From positions 140,341 to 204,340 of the forward strand of contig JH720334.1 in assembly GCA_000231825.2 (NCBI GenBank): DNA of 64,000 nt, written 5' to 3'. This DNA is from Tetrahymena elliotti 4EA (taxonomy: Eukaryota > Ciliophora > Oligohymenophorea > Hymenostomatida > Tetrahymenidae). This document shows, piece after piece, positions 50,002-62,861 of this stretch. Every line of letters starts with the position of its first letter. The first letter of the stretch is position 1. Under the pieces are notes generated by a model, which was given only the letters and a program-made list of their open reading frames with translations, did not search any database and had not been told where the DNA came from. Both the position numbers and the translations under genes were made by a program.

Positions 50002-53000
50002 TCAATTTTAATAATTTAGGGTTTTATGGCGATACTTTTATTTATTTTTGTCTTAATGGTTTGTATTTTAGTACACTTGATTATTTGCTATACCCTAAAG
50101 CTCTATGTTCATACTCTTAGAGCCAGGTGGTTAGTGCCCAAATTAAGATGGATTATGTCCTTACTATCCATATTTATACCCATGCATTTAGTTTGGTTCT
50201 TCATGTATAATTTCAGGAAAATCATTAGAATATAAAGGACTGTATTTTCTTTGAGTTTGGTAATTATTCTAGGGAGATTTGAGTTGATTGTAAAAAATGT
50301 TATTATCATAACCCTAAAAAGCACGGAAAGTACCAGTAGAATTTGATGAATGTCTTCTGTGATGTCCAAGTGATTGTTTATCTTCATCGTTTAAGAGCTC
50401 TTCAATGAATTTTAAATTTTCGTCTAACTCATTATGAGATTCCTCATGAACTTGATTGTTTATTTCAGATGGTTAATTACCAGTAATATTTATGGAGAAG
50501 TTTGTAAAGCTTTAAGATATTTAAGAGTTATTGTGGAAAAATGAATCGTTTTTAAATTAAGGAGGAGATGAAAGGAAGCTACTATTGCAACTGTTGCTAA
50601 TTAATTATTTTTGTCCCTGCTAATACTATTGTTATGGTTCATATTTAGTATGAGGTGATTGCATTTGTTTTCCTGCCATGTTTTTGTCTCCTGCTTATGA
50701 TTATTAATTTTATTATTACTAAGAAGATTATCCATAAGGATAGGTATAGCTTTATTATGATGACTATGTAGAATTTTGTTACTGAGTAGTCAAGTTTCCC
50801 TAAACTGAAGCAGATTATTAATGAAGTTTAGGATGCATTTAGCGCATTGCCAAAGGGTTCAGCTAAGAATTTTTGGAATAAATGATAAAATTATTTTGCT
50901 TGACTAAGATATCTGCAAAAGATTCAGTGTATTAAGTTAAAAATTCATTAAAATTTTTGCATCCAAATAAATTATAATCAAATCTTGCATTTAGCTTTTG
51001 ATTTAGAAGTTCATTTAGTTTATATGACATTAAACCATATTAATTATCATTTAATATACTTTGTATTGTTCCAATAATATTGTTTCTATAGTCTTCTAGG
51101 TTTGAAAAAGTTCTTCCATTTGTTAAATTTTAGTTTTTTTTGCCATAATTCTCAGGTTTTAAAGTACAAAACTTCTTATTATAAGAATGAGGACTTAAAT
51201 CACGTTAATTATTAGTACTTGTTTAGGTTTTACTGCCTGTATTATTTTAATTATTGCTTGATTATGGTTATGGTGCAGATTGATATTCTTTGCTCAAATC
51301 TTCTTATTCTTCTTAATCTTAAACATTAATAGCTGGAGAATTACCAAAAAATTTAGGGGCGTTGTTTTAAGAAGAAGGCTTTGCACTTCCACTTGGAACT
51401 ATTTTATTAATTCTATTTTATTGAATTTATTACTAACCATTAATTGATCCATTACTCTCACTATTTTACATTTAAATTTAATTAATTGTCTATATGTTTC
51501 CACTCAAATTTTACTATTTTATAAAAAAAAATTTTAAATTATGCTGCCTCCTTCAAAGATTTTAAATTATTTTTTATTGATAATTAATGATTATTTTAAA
51601 AGAGAGGGAAATAAAATAAAAAAATGTATACTTTTAAAACGGCTTAAGCTTAAGTTGTGCCATCATTTTCAATAATAACATCTGCAATAGTTTGTAAAAG
51701 AGATTTTAACTTAGGGAATCCAAGTTCATGTAAATCAAAAGTAAATTCTATCTTTTTCTGAATGAGCTTTGGCAATCTAGCAAGACTGACTCCTCTTTTG
51801 TTTTCAAGTAAGATTTCTAAAATAGTTTATTTAATGAGCTAGATCTTTTCAATTTACTCTTTTGATAACTTATCTTCACTTACTGAGGGCTATAAGACAT
51901 TGGGAGCTTAAGCAACAGCACTACTTTTGATAGATTTTTATGAGTCAGTCCTGTTAGTCATATCACCTGCATTAATTTGAGATGCTGTGTTATTTACTTC
52001 GCTCTCTACATGTTGGTCTAATACTGTTATGTCCATGACTTCATCAAAATCAAAGTTTGTAGGTTTAATTAAAAGAGTTTTATAATAAACTAGAATTCCT
52101 CTTGTGATAGCTTCCTAAACAAATAATGAGAGTTTTCCTAGACTGCAACTTCTCAAAGGTAAAGGTCCACAACATTTAAGTAATTGTGCACAACCATATC
52201 TATTATTAATAATTTCAAAATAAATTAAATATTTTGTTTTATGTAAAATAAATCAATTACCTTCCTCCAGGGATAGCTTTGTTGATAGATTTAGGAGGAC
52301 GTACTATAGTTTTTTTTGTGGATTTAGTGTGCACATTTTCAACTGAAGAAGTCCATTTATGCTTTTGTTTTACATTACCTGCAGAATTACTTGTATTTAA
52401 AGCATTAGGCTCACTCTCTTAGAAGAATTCTTTGATGAATTCAATAAATATTCTCCACAAATCTTTGTCTTCATGAAGGATAGGACCATTATCTGAGTGT
52501 ATCCATTCTACAGTGTCTTTTACATACATTAAATAGGATTCTGCATTATTGAGAGGATCTTTGAATTTTTTTAATTTCAAATTTAAAATATTTGGTTTAT
52601 TAAAAATAATATCTCCATTAATGTCAGCTAAAGACTTGATATATAGGATAACTCCATTCCAATATAATTGATTAATTTTTACACCATAACATTCTTTTAT
52701 CCTAGAAAGAACCATTTTTTCATTAGGAGTCATCTCATCGTTTCTAATAGAAAGAATGATCCAAATCACAACTTCTATAGATATTTAATTTAAATGAATG
52801 CTAATATATTAAATAGGATTTGAATCACCAAATTTTCTAATTGTGCTGTGTATCACCTATTTTTATTCTAAATTCTTTACTATCTTTTCAATATTAATAA
52901 ACTATCCTTTTCCTACTTCTTTTTGATAATCCTCCCTAAATTTATTATTTGAAATATTGTTAAAAATAGCTCATAAATATTATTAATAAAATGATTATTC

Positions 53001-54902
53001 CAATTAGTAAATTAATATGAAATGCTTTTATGGCTTAAAAAATATCCACAAATAATTTAATTTTGAAAAAGTTTTAAATAAATTTCAATTCAAAATTCTT
53101 ACTTGAATGTTTCTAATTTAACAAGAAGATCTCCTTGCTTAGCATGTTCTATTAAAATTTTTTTAGAAATTTCTTGTTAGATGTCTTTACTGTCAAAGTG
53201 ACTAAAATCTTAATAAAGAGAAATTTCAATAGGGTTAACAGGGATGTTATTTGCATTATTTTTAGAACTCATAAAGGAAGTGTTTTCTTGTTCATCGCCA
53301 AAGCTGAATCCATGATCAACAGAAACATTAAAAGTTTTATTTTATCTAGATGAACTTATAATTTCAGAGAAATTTCTATTTGGGTTTTAGGATGGAGCAA
53401 GATTTGCAGTTTAAAGTGTTTCATCATTATTCATAGTTGGGGTATTTCCATTATTTTCTGGATTGATTTTGTACTAATTAAATGAGTTGTACATGTTATA
53501 TGATTAGTTTTAATCATACGAATTATCTATTGAAGCACTAACATTAGTGTTATTCAAAAAGTTTCCAACAAAAAATTATTATTATTATTAGCCAATATTT
53601 TAACCACTACTAGATTGCTACAAATTTTATTAGTTTTATTATTAATTTTAGTAATTCTACCCAAAATTTTAATTAGGTATATTTGCTGGTATCATTTTCA
53701 TTTGGTTTGGACTTCCTAAAGGCTATTATTGATTTTACTAAAAACCTATTGGCTATTATTAGTTTTATTGACCTACAGCTTATGAAAAAAACTATTAATA
53801 TTGCTATTGTTATTGTAATATTTACTAATTTAAATTTTATTATTGTTGTTAAGACTATGGCTATTGATTATTTGGTTGAGAGAAGAATTGTGGTTATTAA
53901 TCTTGGATGCGTGGAGATTGCATTTATTACTACATTTACATAATCATAAAGAGCATTTATTATTGCTAATTATCATCTAATTATTTATTACCTCCACTCA
54001 TAAGCATTCCACTTTGTCCTTCAGAAAAAGTAAATGCGTCTCCTAATTTCTAGCCCATCATATTAGAATTTTATCCTTATTACATAAAATTTATAGATTT
54101 ATTAGTCTAAGAACTAGGTGTACCTTACCCAAAAGTCAAACTTGACAGATTAGGATTAACACCGTTAGGAGTATTTGGAAGTTAAAATTATTGTTATTGC
54201 TATTAAAACTATTATTATTGATAATTCCCTATAGCTATATTATTTTACGCATTAACAATAGGTAAATTAAGAGGAGGATTTACAAAGTTATTTTATTATT
54301 GTTGAAGTTATTTCTTAGAAGGAGTTATATCTTGGTTCTAATTTTACATTTAAAAAAACTATTATTGATTTTGAACTGTTGCTGCTGCTGCTTGATTATT
54401 GAAATATTGTTATTACTAAGCTTATTAAACTTATTGAGGTTATATAGCTTATCCCTTCACTAGAATACTCTCTCTTTTATGGAGAAGTCTTTTTCCTCTA
54501 TTGTGAATTCTCAAATCGCATTGCTTACAAAGCTTTTATCCACAATTACGACAAAAAACTGTTGAGATATTTTCCTCACATTCCTCGCATTCATCGTTTT
54601 CATTTTAATTATTTCCTTAAACATCTTACATCATGAGCGAATTATTATTACTTAATCCGCTTACATCATTAATGCTTCTCTCGTTTCCTTCATTTTCATA
54701 TTGATGATTTGGGTTACCTTGCTGAACAAAAGTAGGATTGTCTATTCATTAAATAAAATCAATTTAACAAAATTTTCATTCATAAATTCTATTTACTGCC
54801 TCGACTATTATTCAACCTTCCGTTTGTAGAAGTTGGAGTCTCATTATAATCTGCATCGCTTTAAGATCCCATCGTTTTAATTTGTTTATCTTGAAAACTC
54901 AT
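50002..54902 (-). CDS. B-box zinc finger protein with two LOTUS/OST-HTH-like domains and polyQ tracts
   Basis: Starts at the ATG at 54902 (MSFQDKQIKTMGSQS); a first intron (GTAAAT...GAATAG, about 54729-54784) keeps phase. Domains in order: a B-box-type zinc-binding segment, about 54470-54590 (CEECEENISTVFCRNCGQK, LCKQCDLRIHNRGKRLLH); a long Gln/Asn-rich region; a folded segment at about 52420-52960; a first LOTUS-like winged helix at about 51680-51830 (ENKRGVSLARLPKLIQKK, FDLHELGFPKLKSLLQTIAD); another Q-rich linker; a second LOTUS-like domain at about 50880-51080 (LMSYKLNELLNQKLNARF, FDYNLFGCKNFNEFL); and a Q-rich tail to TGA at 50002. LOTUS domains occur in Oskar, TDRD5/7 and MARF1, where they bind RNA or a Vasa helicase in germ granules. 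B-boxes mediate protein contacts. Introns near 51540-51650, 52200-52262 and 53000-53105 are approximate. About 1,500 residues. The LOTUS assignments rest on pattern alone. Confidence 0.78.
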
Positions 54903-57093
54903 GCACCTAAATTCCTTTTTTTACTTGGGATATATTTTTTTAAAAAGCTGATGATATCTCTAGTAATGTATGTATTCAATCTATTTGTTTTTCAAAAAAA
55001 ATTGGTTTAGACTATTTTCAAATATTTTTAATCTATTTTGTTGATGATTAAAGAATGTAGTCTTTCTTCTTTCTTTCTTATTCACTTAATTTCTTTGTTT
55101 TTAGTTAATAATCTTTACTAAAATTCTTATTGTTTTTATCACTACTTAAATAATAATAATAATTATAATATTTAATATTTTTTTGGTTGATAAGAATTAT
55201 TCAATCTAAAGATTATTTATAGGATTATCTCTTTGTTTGCTTATTAGCTATTTATTTAATACATCAAACTTTCTAATTCTTCTTGCTAATTCAATCTATA
55301 CCTTTCGTTTTTTCGTGGGCTTGCTTCTTTGTATTTTCTTGAAAAATGAAAGTGCTTTATTTGAAATATTTTTAAGATGCTTTCAATGCAAATTGAATAG
55401 GACTTTTGACTGGATGTATTTGTTAGTTTTTCAATTTCGAATTATTGGTTTTTTTATACATATATAATTCATAAAATTTATATTCGAAATGGAATTGCAT
55501 TTTTAAATTAAAGGAATTGAAAATAAACTGTTGTTTGAGTATTTCTTTTTAAAAATTACAAGGAAACAATTAATTGTTTTCTCATCTAATTAAAATTTTT
55601 TTCTATTTTTTTTCATTAATTTAAGAAAAAAGCTTTTCATTCTTTTAGTTAACAAAACTATCTACTCTTCAATTTTATTGATTAAGCTGAAGGAATTAGT
55701 TTAATTCTCTTGAGATTTAGATTTACTGATGTAAAGTGTATAGTGTGAATGTAATTTTAGAGTACCTAAAAATAAAATTTAGTTTAGTTGTTTATCAATT
55801 TTAATTAAAAATCTTATCTATCTTAATTATTTTTTCTTATTATTTTTTCACTTTTTAAAAATATCAACTTGATTAATTTAATTCTTCATTTTAACAATAC
55901 CACATTTAATATTATTTTAATTCTTGAATATAACCTTTTGGTACATTGAAATAAATTTAATAAAAATTTTTTCATTAAGATCTAAAATGTATTGCAAATA
56001 TTGATTCTAAATTTTATCTATAATATTTATTTTATTAATCTTCTACTGGTAGTAAGATTTTTTTAGTTATCTTTTTCTATTTCTTCAATTAATTCAAAAA
56101 ACATGATTTAAAAAATAACAAGGATAGAAAATAAGTTAATAACGAATATATAATCTTAATTTTTTATCTACGATGACTCAATTTAAATAAATTAGTGAAT
56201 TCCTAATAAAATACAGACCAAAAAGAATTACTTTTCTATATAATTTATTAATGAATGAAATTTTTTTCAATTAAATTATTTATTTTTGAAAGCAAGCTAG
56301 AAAATAAATTTTCTTTTTTTCATTTAAATGTTGAATAAACGTTGATTTTCCAAATAGTTTTAAATACTACCTATGACTGATATTCTATCTAAAAAAGACA
56401 AAATAAATACCATATCTCACAATAATAAATATTTGTCTATTTTATTATTAATTAAATAGCAAATTAAAAGCAATCATGCTTAAATAATTATCTAAAGCAT
56501 CTATTATTTAACTATCAAACTACCTTGAGATTTTCTCAAATTAGTTTCATTTACAAACTCTAAAATTTTATAAAATATATTTTGATTTAATATTTTATTG
56601 TTAATAAAATATCAAAACTCAAAATATTTAATTTCTTGAAATTTCATGTTAAATCAAAAAACTAACCATGCATAAACTCTGAAAATATTTTTTTTAAAAA
56701 TACACAAGCATAAAAATTTATAAATTAAAATTAGAAGCATCGTGAGTCATGCATTTTAGTAGTATGATATTTTATTTGAATTATTTCTAAATATTGTTGT
56801 TATTTAGATTTATTTTTAGTTTTAATTTTTATTTGTTTTATCTTGATTAATTTTTTATCTGTGGTTTAATTCTTTTAGCCTAGCTTTTTCTAATCTTATT
56901 CTTATGTTTTCTTATTCTTTGTTAGGTTTGTGTTATTCAAATTTTATTTTCTTTAAGAATATTTATCTTTATTTTTTAATTATTTTATTTTTTTATGTAT
57001 TTTTATTTTTTCTTTCTCTTTTTAAATCTTCTTGTTGGCTAGGTACCTATTTTTTTTTAAGGAAAGAGCCACAACACCTCAAGAGCATTTCTT
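54903..57093. other. Intergenic region, 2.2 kb
   Basis: Holds the promoter of the LOTUS gene and the 5' flank of the RNA gene. The only coding-like stretch is the short minus-strand frame at 55291-55461. From 56800 to 57060 the plus strand becomes strongly T-rich, just upstream of the structured RNA. Confidence 0.45.
55291..55461 (-). CDS. Possible 56-residue upstream ORF, unidentified
   Basis: An ATG-to-TGA minus-strand frame with charged, non-repetitive composition (KSPIQFALKASQKYFKQ), lying about 390 bp upstream of the LOTUS gene on the same strand. It may be an upstream ORF in that gene's leader, a first exon ending at a GTATAG, a tiny gene, or chance. Confidence 0.22.
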
Positions 57094-57512
57094 TCTCACT
57101 TTTATGATGATGAGTCATTAAAGGAGTCTGAAATCAAAAGAGGGAATAGAAGAAGTGGAAGAGAAATGGATGATTTTATTTTAGTATCAGGGAGCACCTT
57201 GAAAATTTAGCTTTTTTAGTCCAAAGGAAATATCCGTCGAAATCCTGGATTTAAAAAACTTAATTTTTAGCCAATTCTCGAGGTCTTTAACCTGATACCT
57301 TTTTCCATTTAATGATCATTTATTAGCGATTTAAAAACTTAATGGGGAATGGTCGCAAAAGTGAATGACAGACTCCTGGTATTAAAAACTTGAGGTGATC
57401 ATTAGAATGGAATGTTTGGATTCGGAAGAATCATCCTAATCTCCACGGTAAGGTGGTTCTATATTGCTCACTAGAAGTTAATTAAAATGGTTGTGTAGTG
57501 AGATCTATCTAT
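57094..57512 (+). ncRNA. Structured non-coding RNA, unidentified, probably Pol III
   Basis: A GC-richer island with no coding frame, flanked by A/T sequence. Perfect, mutually nested helices span it: a terminal helix TCTCACT (57094-57100) with AGTGAGA (57497-57503); GGAGTCTG (57123-57130) with CAGACTCC (57369-57376); GTATCAGG (57184-57191) with CCTGATAC (57291-57298); and ACCTTGA (57196-57202) with TCGAGGT (57278-57284). A hairpin GATTC-GGAA-GAATC sits at 57419-57432. The single non-Watson-Crick pair is U-G on the plus strand and would be A-C on the minus strand, and T8 follows at 57512-57519, so transcription is probably plus-strand with Pol III termination. About 410 nt long with closed ends, as in RNase P, MRP or SRP RNAs, but I could not match their signature sequences. 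Confidence 0.6.
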
Positions 57513-57519
57513 TTTTTTT
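57512..57519 (+). terminator. Pol III-type T-run
   Basis: Eight T residues directly after the terminal helix of the structured RNA, with further T runs downstream. The tRNA-Lys genes in this window have similar runs after their 3' ends. Confidence 0.5.
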
Positions 57520-58580
57520 ATTTTTTCTAATTTTTAGAAATTAATTAATTATTAAATTTTCCCCTTATTGTTTCTTTTGTATAATTAATTTTTTTTTTCC
57601 TCTATTTAAATTTTCAATTTAGAGGTAAATCTAAATTAATTAAATATTTAGAAAAAGAAATTTTAGAAAACCAATAATTAAAAAAGTATCTTCAAGGCAA
57701 GCTATCATAATTAAATAATAAAAAAAATTTTGTTAAAAAAGATTAATGAAAATGAAAGTTTTTTACTTTTTTGAGATATTTTACTTTAAAATATTTCTAC
57801 GCAAAATTCAAGGAACTCGTAACTTGATTAAAAACACTCTTTAATACTAAAACACTGCTGGTCTCTTTTAAAAATATTAAATGAATTTTATGGTTCAATC
57901 TTTTTTGTTATGAAGCTGATATTTTTTATGAATTAAATCAAGTTTATTATTAAAGATTTTATCAAGAATTAATCAAATCAAAAAATTCAAATTACTAAAG
58001 AATGGCTTGTAAAGATGACTTGAATAGTTTGTTTCTAAAGGATATATTGGCAAAAGATAAAATATTTAAAAATTTTGAAATAATTTCTTTCATTAAATTA
58101 CCTATATTGTAATTATCTAAATTTTATAACATTTATTTAAAGCTTAAAATTTTAAGCATTGCTTTTAGTTTAATGTCTCTTATAACAAAGATTTTTAAAA
58201 CAAAAATGAAGAAAATTGATCATGAATAAATAAATAAATGGTTGATATTTTAGTTGAAAGAAATTATTGAAATTAATCTCATACTTGGATATAATTAATA
58301 TATATAAACATTTTTTAATATTATTAATTCAATCATAAAATGCAGCATTTTTTAATCGAATTGAAAGGTATATATTTTTTAAGTGTAAAAATCTTTAATT
58401 TTTATTCTAATTTAAAATTTTAAAAGAGTTTTTATCTTCTTAATTTTTAGGTTAAAGAGAGATAATATAAAAATATTTTAAGTAACTCATTTTTCATAAT
58501 TTAAGTTAATAGCTTGCTACTTTTTTATTTCAAAATACCCTCATCGGGTACAATAAATAAGAAAAAACAAAATAACTTTT
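57520..58580. other. Intergenic A/T-rich spacer
   Basis: No coding frame or RNA structure recognised between the structured RNA and the 3' end of the next minus-strand gene. Confidence 0.5.
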
Positions 58581-61500
58581 TCATGCAAAAGCAAGCTTAA
58601 ATTCATCAGATATTGCAAATAGTTTGAGATTTAGAGAGTTTAAAGTTGATATTTTTCTTGATGTTCTTTCTTGCAAAAGGGCAGCAGAAAGAATATTACT
58701 GTTATTAGCTTTTTGTAATGATATAGTTGGTCCATCAGAAATAACTGAATTAGATCCTGCTGGTTGATTATCGAGATTGCTACTGCTAAATAGATTCTAT
58801 AAAGTACTCATTCTTTAGTTACTGAATCCATTTGAATTTGATTAATTATATATATTAGAGTTATTGCTAAGGGCTTTAGAAAAAAGTTAATTTGTGCTGT
58901 AAGCTTTTAAGGTTGAGCTTTATTATTCTGAGCTATCTCTTCTTTTAGAGTTCATAGATTCTTGTATATTGGATTGTATTTCAGTAACAGAATTTATTTT
59001 TATACTATTAAAAGTGTTAGAACCATATTTAGAATCCACGTTCTTATAACTTTCTGTTTCGCTTATTGAAAATCCCTTTAAATCCTGGACACCAAGCGAA
59101 GAATCTCTTTCCTTAATTGATCTTTAATTTACATTTGTCAATTCAGGTTTATTTTCATTGTTTGCATTAAAATCATTTAACCTATATGGTTGTATATCAA
59201 ACCCTTTAGAATCACTACTAAAGTTAGGAACAAATTTCTTTGTTAATGGTGAAGTGACTGCACTACCTGTGAAGGAATTTCCACCTTTAGAATTAACTAT
59301 AGGTGTAATTTTAGGAGATCTCTGCTTTGTAAAATCCAAGTCATTTTCAGATTTTAATTTATCTATGTTAAATTTAAAAAATTTATAAGAAAAGAAATTT
59401 TTAATAAAAAAAAAATTACTTATTGGAATTGTAGTGTTTTCAGAATGTATTGAAGTATCTAGTCTGACTTAAGAATGATTCTATCCAATTATATCTGAAT
59501 CTCTCTTTGTAAATTCTGTAGGTTAAGGTGATTTTATTCTATACTTAAAACCTTCTTCAGATGTTTTAGATAAAATATCTTCTTTCTATTGATATTTTTG
59601 ATTTTAATTTGTATCATTCAAAGAGATTTCTCTCTTTTATATATTGTAGTTCTTTTGATTCCTCTTATTCAATTCTGTGTTAAAATATTCGTTCATTTGA
59701 TACTATTAAAATTAAGTAAAATTTGTAAGAATTGATGACCTATCAAATTAAAATATTTTATTTTGCTTTTAAAAAAAGGAATTTTCTTTTTTATTTTGAA
59801 TCTAAGTGTTTAATAAATCCAAAATATTGAATTAGAATTATTTTATTTTTTCTAAAACAAATTTAGTTAAAATTAGTTTGATTTTTTGCAATTTTAGGAA
59901 TATCTTTAATACTCTTTTATGAAATCTAATTATAAAAATAGCATTTTAAAAAACAAAGTACATTATTTTTGGATGAATTAGAATCCAAAACAGGAGGAGG
60001 AGAAAGGAATCTAATTTAACTGCTGTTATTGCTTGCACCTTGACTATATGATCTATCAAGTGTAGGAGAAAGAAGCTTTTTAAGATCATAATTATTCTAA
60101 CTATTAGATTCGTGATTATGAGTGTTTTATGATAATGTGTTAGCTATAAGGGGAGGTTTATTAGCACTGTTGCTGTTATTGTTGAGATATTTTTAAGTTA
60201 TCTATCTAATTTCAAAATCTTTCATTGGTGTGCTCATAGTTGATGAATTACCATCAAATTTATTGATATTTACATAGTTACTTTGATTTTTCACAGACAT
60301 ACTAGAAGATTAAGATTAAATATTTAGATTTATATATCCTTGTTCTTAGTTTCTAGTTGTAGATGAGTTAACAAGTTTAGGAGAAGCTATCTATCTAATA
60401 CTTTCTTAAATTCTATTTGTTTTGCTTCTGGTAAATTGAGTAGAAAATCCCTCAAGAACTTCTTAACTCTGAGTTCCCTAAGGTGTATTATCAATTAAAT
60501 TATGTATATTCCCCATTTCACTTCTACTTTGAATAGAGTAGTTTTAGTACTTTTTAGTCATATCTTCTTAATTATTCTACAATACATTGCTTGAAGATCT
60601 TAAACTCATAGGAGTAGGAATAAGGCTATTTCTCTTTGGTGAAAAATTCCCTAAATCTTCTGAGTTTTATCTAGGCTTTTCTAATAATTAAAAATATAAA
60701 AAACTATTCTTATTTTCTTATTCATAAAATCTTTGAAAAGTTTTAGAACAATTTCAATTATTTTATGTCTCTTGTTATTAAAATTAAATGTTAATTAATA
60801 TTTTCTATCTTATTTAACTTAATACACAAAATTATTATTTAGGCCTAGTAATTTTGATTTTTAAATAATTAATTCAAAAAAAGCTTAATTAAATAAAATT
60901 CTAAATTCCTTAAGAATTAAATTAGGTTTTTTTTGTCAAGAATTTAATCTTATTCTTAAGCTTGATATAATTTAATTTGAAAATGAAACAAATTTATTTA
61001 CAATGATTGATTAGGTATTGAGAAGAGTTTGACAAATTCTTAATTTTTTCATCAATTATTCTTTTAATAGGAGAGAGTTAATACATTTTTTTATTATTAA
61101 AAATTTTTTGGATAGATTAATAGCCATCTAAACTCATTTCTAGTTCTTTAAATAATTCAATTGATTATTCATCTGTAAAAGTATTATTACTTCCAATGCT
61201 TGATACTATTAAATTTAAAAATAAATTGGTTTTTATGAAAATAATAAATTAGATTATTTACTCCAGTTTTGAAGAAGACACTGAACTATTTGCTATTTAT
61301 GATACTCTGTTTCATTTTATTTAAGAGGTTAAGACATAAACGAAAATATTAAACCCTTGACATCACTAGGAGATAATGCAGAAATACAGTGACTATTTAC
61401 AATTTAGTCTAAATGATAACTAGAATAATTCATCAAAGAGGAATAAATGACATCATACTGCAAGTAAACAATAAACTCAATTTTTGTATTTGTAGAGATT

Positions 61501-62861
61501 GCTTAGCTATCTAGCTTATTTATTTCATTTAAATTAAATGTTTTTAATGTAATAGATTGCTTCTTCCCTATAACAAAATGATCAATTACAAAAGTAGATT
61601 TTTATTTAACACCATTTATCTCTACTGAGTAATAAAAAGTTATAATACTATTTGGTAGGCTAATAACATTTTCTTAGCTTTTCAAATTTATCATTTTCAT
61701 ATAAATAAACAATTACTGATCTTCTCTGACTGCATAGAGTTGTAAATTAAACTATTTAAAATTAAAATGAGCTGTTTCCTTTTAAGTGATCTGCTTTAAA
61801 TTAGATAGTTTCCAGCTAATGTTAGGGTGATTTTTAGCTAATTATTTTATAAAAATAATGATTACTATTGTTGTTTTAAAAACACTCTTTTGGTGTGAAG
61901 TAGAAATTTTGGTCTATCTATCTATTTTTGATTTTTGGAGAATCTACTAAGTTTTGGAAAACAGAAAACAAGCGATGCAAATTAAGAATTTAAGAATAAA
62001 ATCTTGGGATTTTAAATAAACAATAAGATTAATTTTGAAATTGAAATTTCTATTTAGTTTGTATAAAATTTTGTTGGTTAGTTAGTTTATTCTCTATTAG
62101 ATCTTTTAAATTTTCTTTTCAGCTGTTTTAACTTAATTTCTATTTCAAATAAGCTAAATTTTTGTTATTAATAGATTTGAATATTTACCATTGTAGCTTT
62201 TATGTATCAAATTTTTTTGGCGTATTTTTAAGAGCTCTAGATGATCTGACTTAACTTTAATATTTAAGAAGACATCAATAATCTATTTGAGCTAAGCGGC
62301 TTGGGTGTTTTACTAAATTTTTTACTTGAAATACCTATCAATAATTTCATCCTATATTTTTTCATTTAACTGTCTTATATCTAACTAATATTGCTAATAG
62401 TATTTATCTAAGTTTAAAGCTATAAAATTTATTATTTGTGTAAAAAATTGGTAGTAAATGTCATAGCTAGTAGTCTACTATTTGATAGTTGAATTCTCAC
62501 TCCCTTTTAGCTTTTTGTAGCAATACATTAAAAATTCTATGCTGTTTTGAGGTTTTACATTGTTCTATAATATTCTTGCTATTACTGCATTCAAATAAAC
62601 ATCTGATTTCAAATAATCACAAAATTCTAGGTGCTAAAGTACTTCTTTTTCTTTCAGTTTGCTAAAATCTGATGCATCAAACGATTGCATTTTAATATAA
62701 ATTTCAAAAATCGTTGCATTAACTCTTTCTATATCGTCTCCAAAGATAACTTCCTAATTGATTTTAAAGTAGTAATATTTAATAACACCTTATTTTTTTA
62801 TGAGCTAATAAAAGCTCTAAAAATTTTATATTGCTATCTTTTGTAGGCTTAATATTTGCAT
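58581..62861 (-). CDS. Large unidentified protein: helical N-terminus, beta domain, Ser/Asn-rich tail
   Basis: Starts at the ATG at 62861 (MQILSLQKIAIQN). The first exon, to a GTAAAT donor near 62189, reads a helical region (IFGDDIERVNATIFEIYIKM, LKEKEVLQHLEFCDYL, QNNVKPQNSIEFLMYCYKKL). After an intron of about 320 bp, a beta-rich block at about 61270-61850 (HPNISWKLSNLKQ, FNFKQFNLQLYAV, SIITFYYSVEINGVKQ) vaguely recalls a MATH fold. A further exon (about 61010-61225, SIELFKELEMSLDGYQ) is followed by long Ser/Thr/Asn/Pro-rich disordered exons (about 59960-60690, 59415-59696, 58581-59360) with many SP/TP sites (SPKRNSLIPTPMS, FLSPPPVLDS) suited to phosphorylation. Stop TGA at 58581. About 1,000 residues over six or so exons; joins are by frame and splice consensus and only some are confirmed. 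A combination of a MATH-like block with a BACK-like helical part is possible but unproven. Confidence 0.65.

Noticed and set aside
57104..57217. Short ORF beginning ATGATGATG in the structured RNA
   Set aside because: Only about 37 codons, ends inside paired regions, and the surrounding helices explain the sequence better.
57094..57512. Identification of the RNA as RNase P, SRP, U3 or telomerase RNA
   Set aside because: No convincing CR-I/CR-V pair for RNase P, no AGCAGG-type SRP loop, no C'/D box arrangement for U3, and no similarity to the short ciliate telomerase RNA as I know it.
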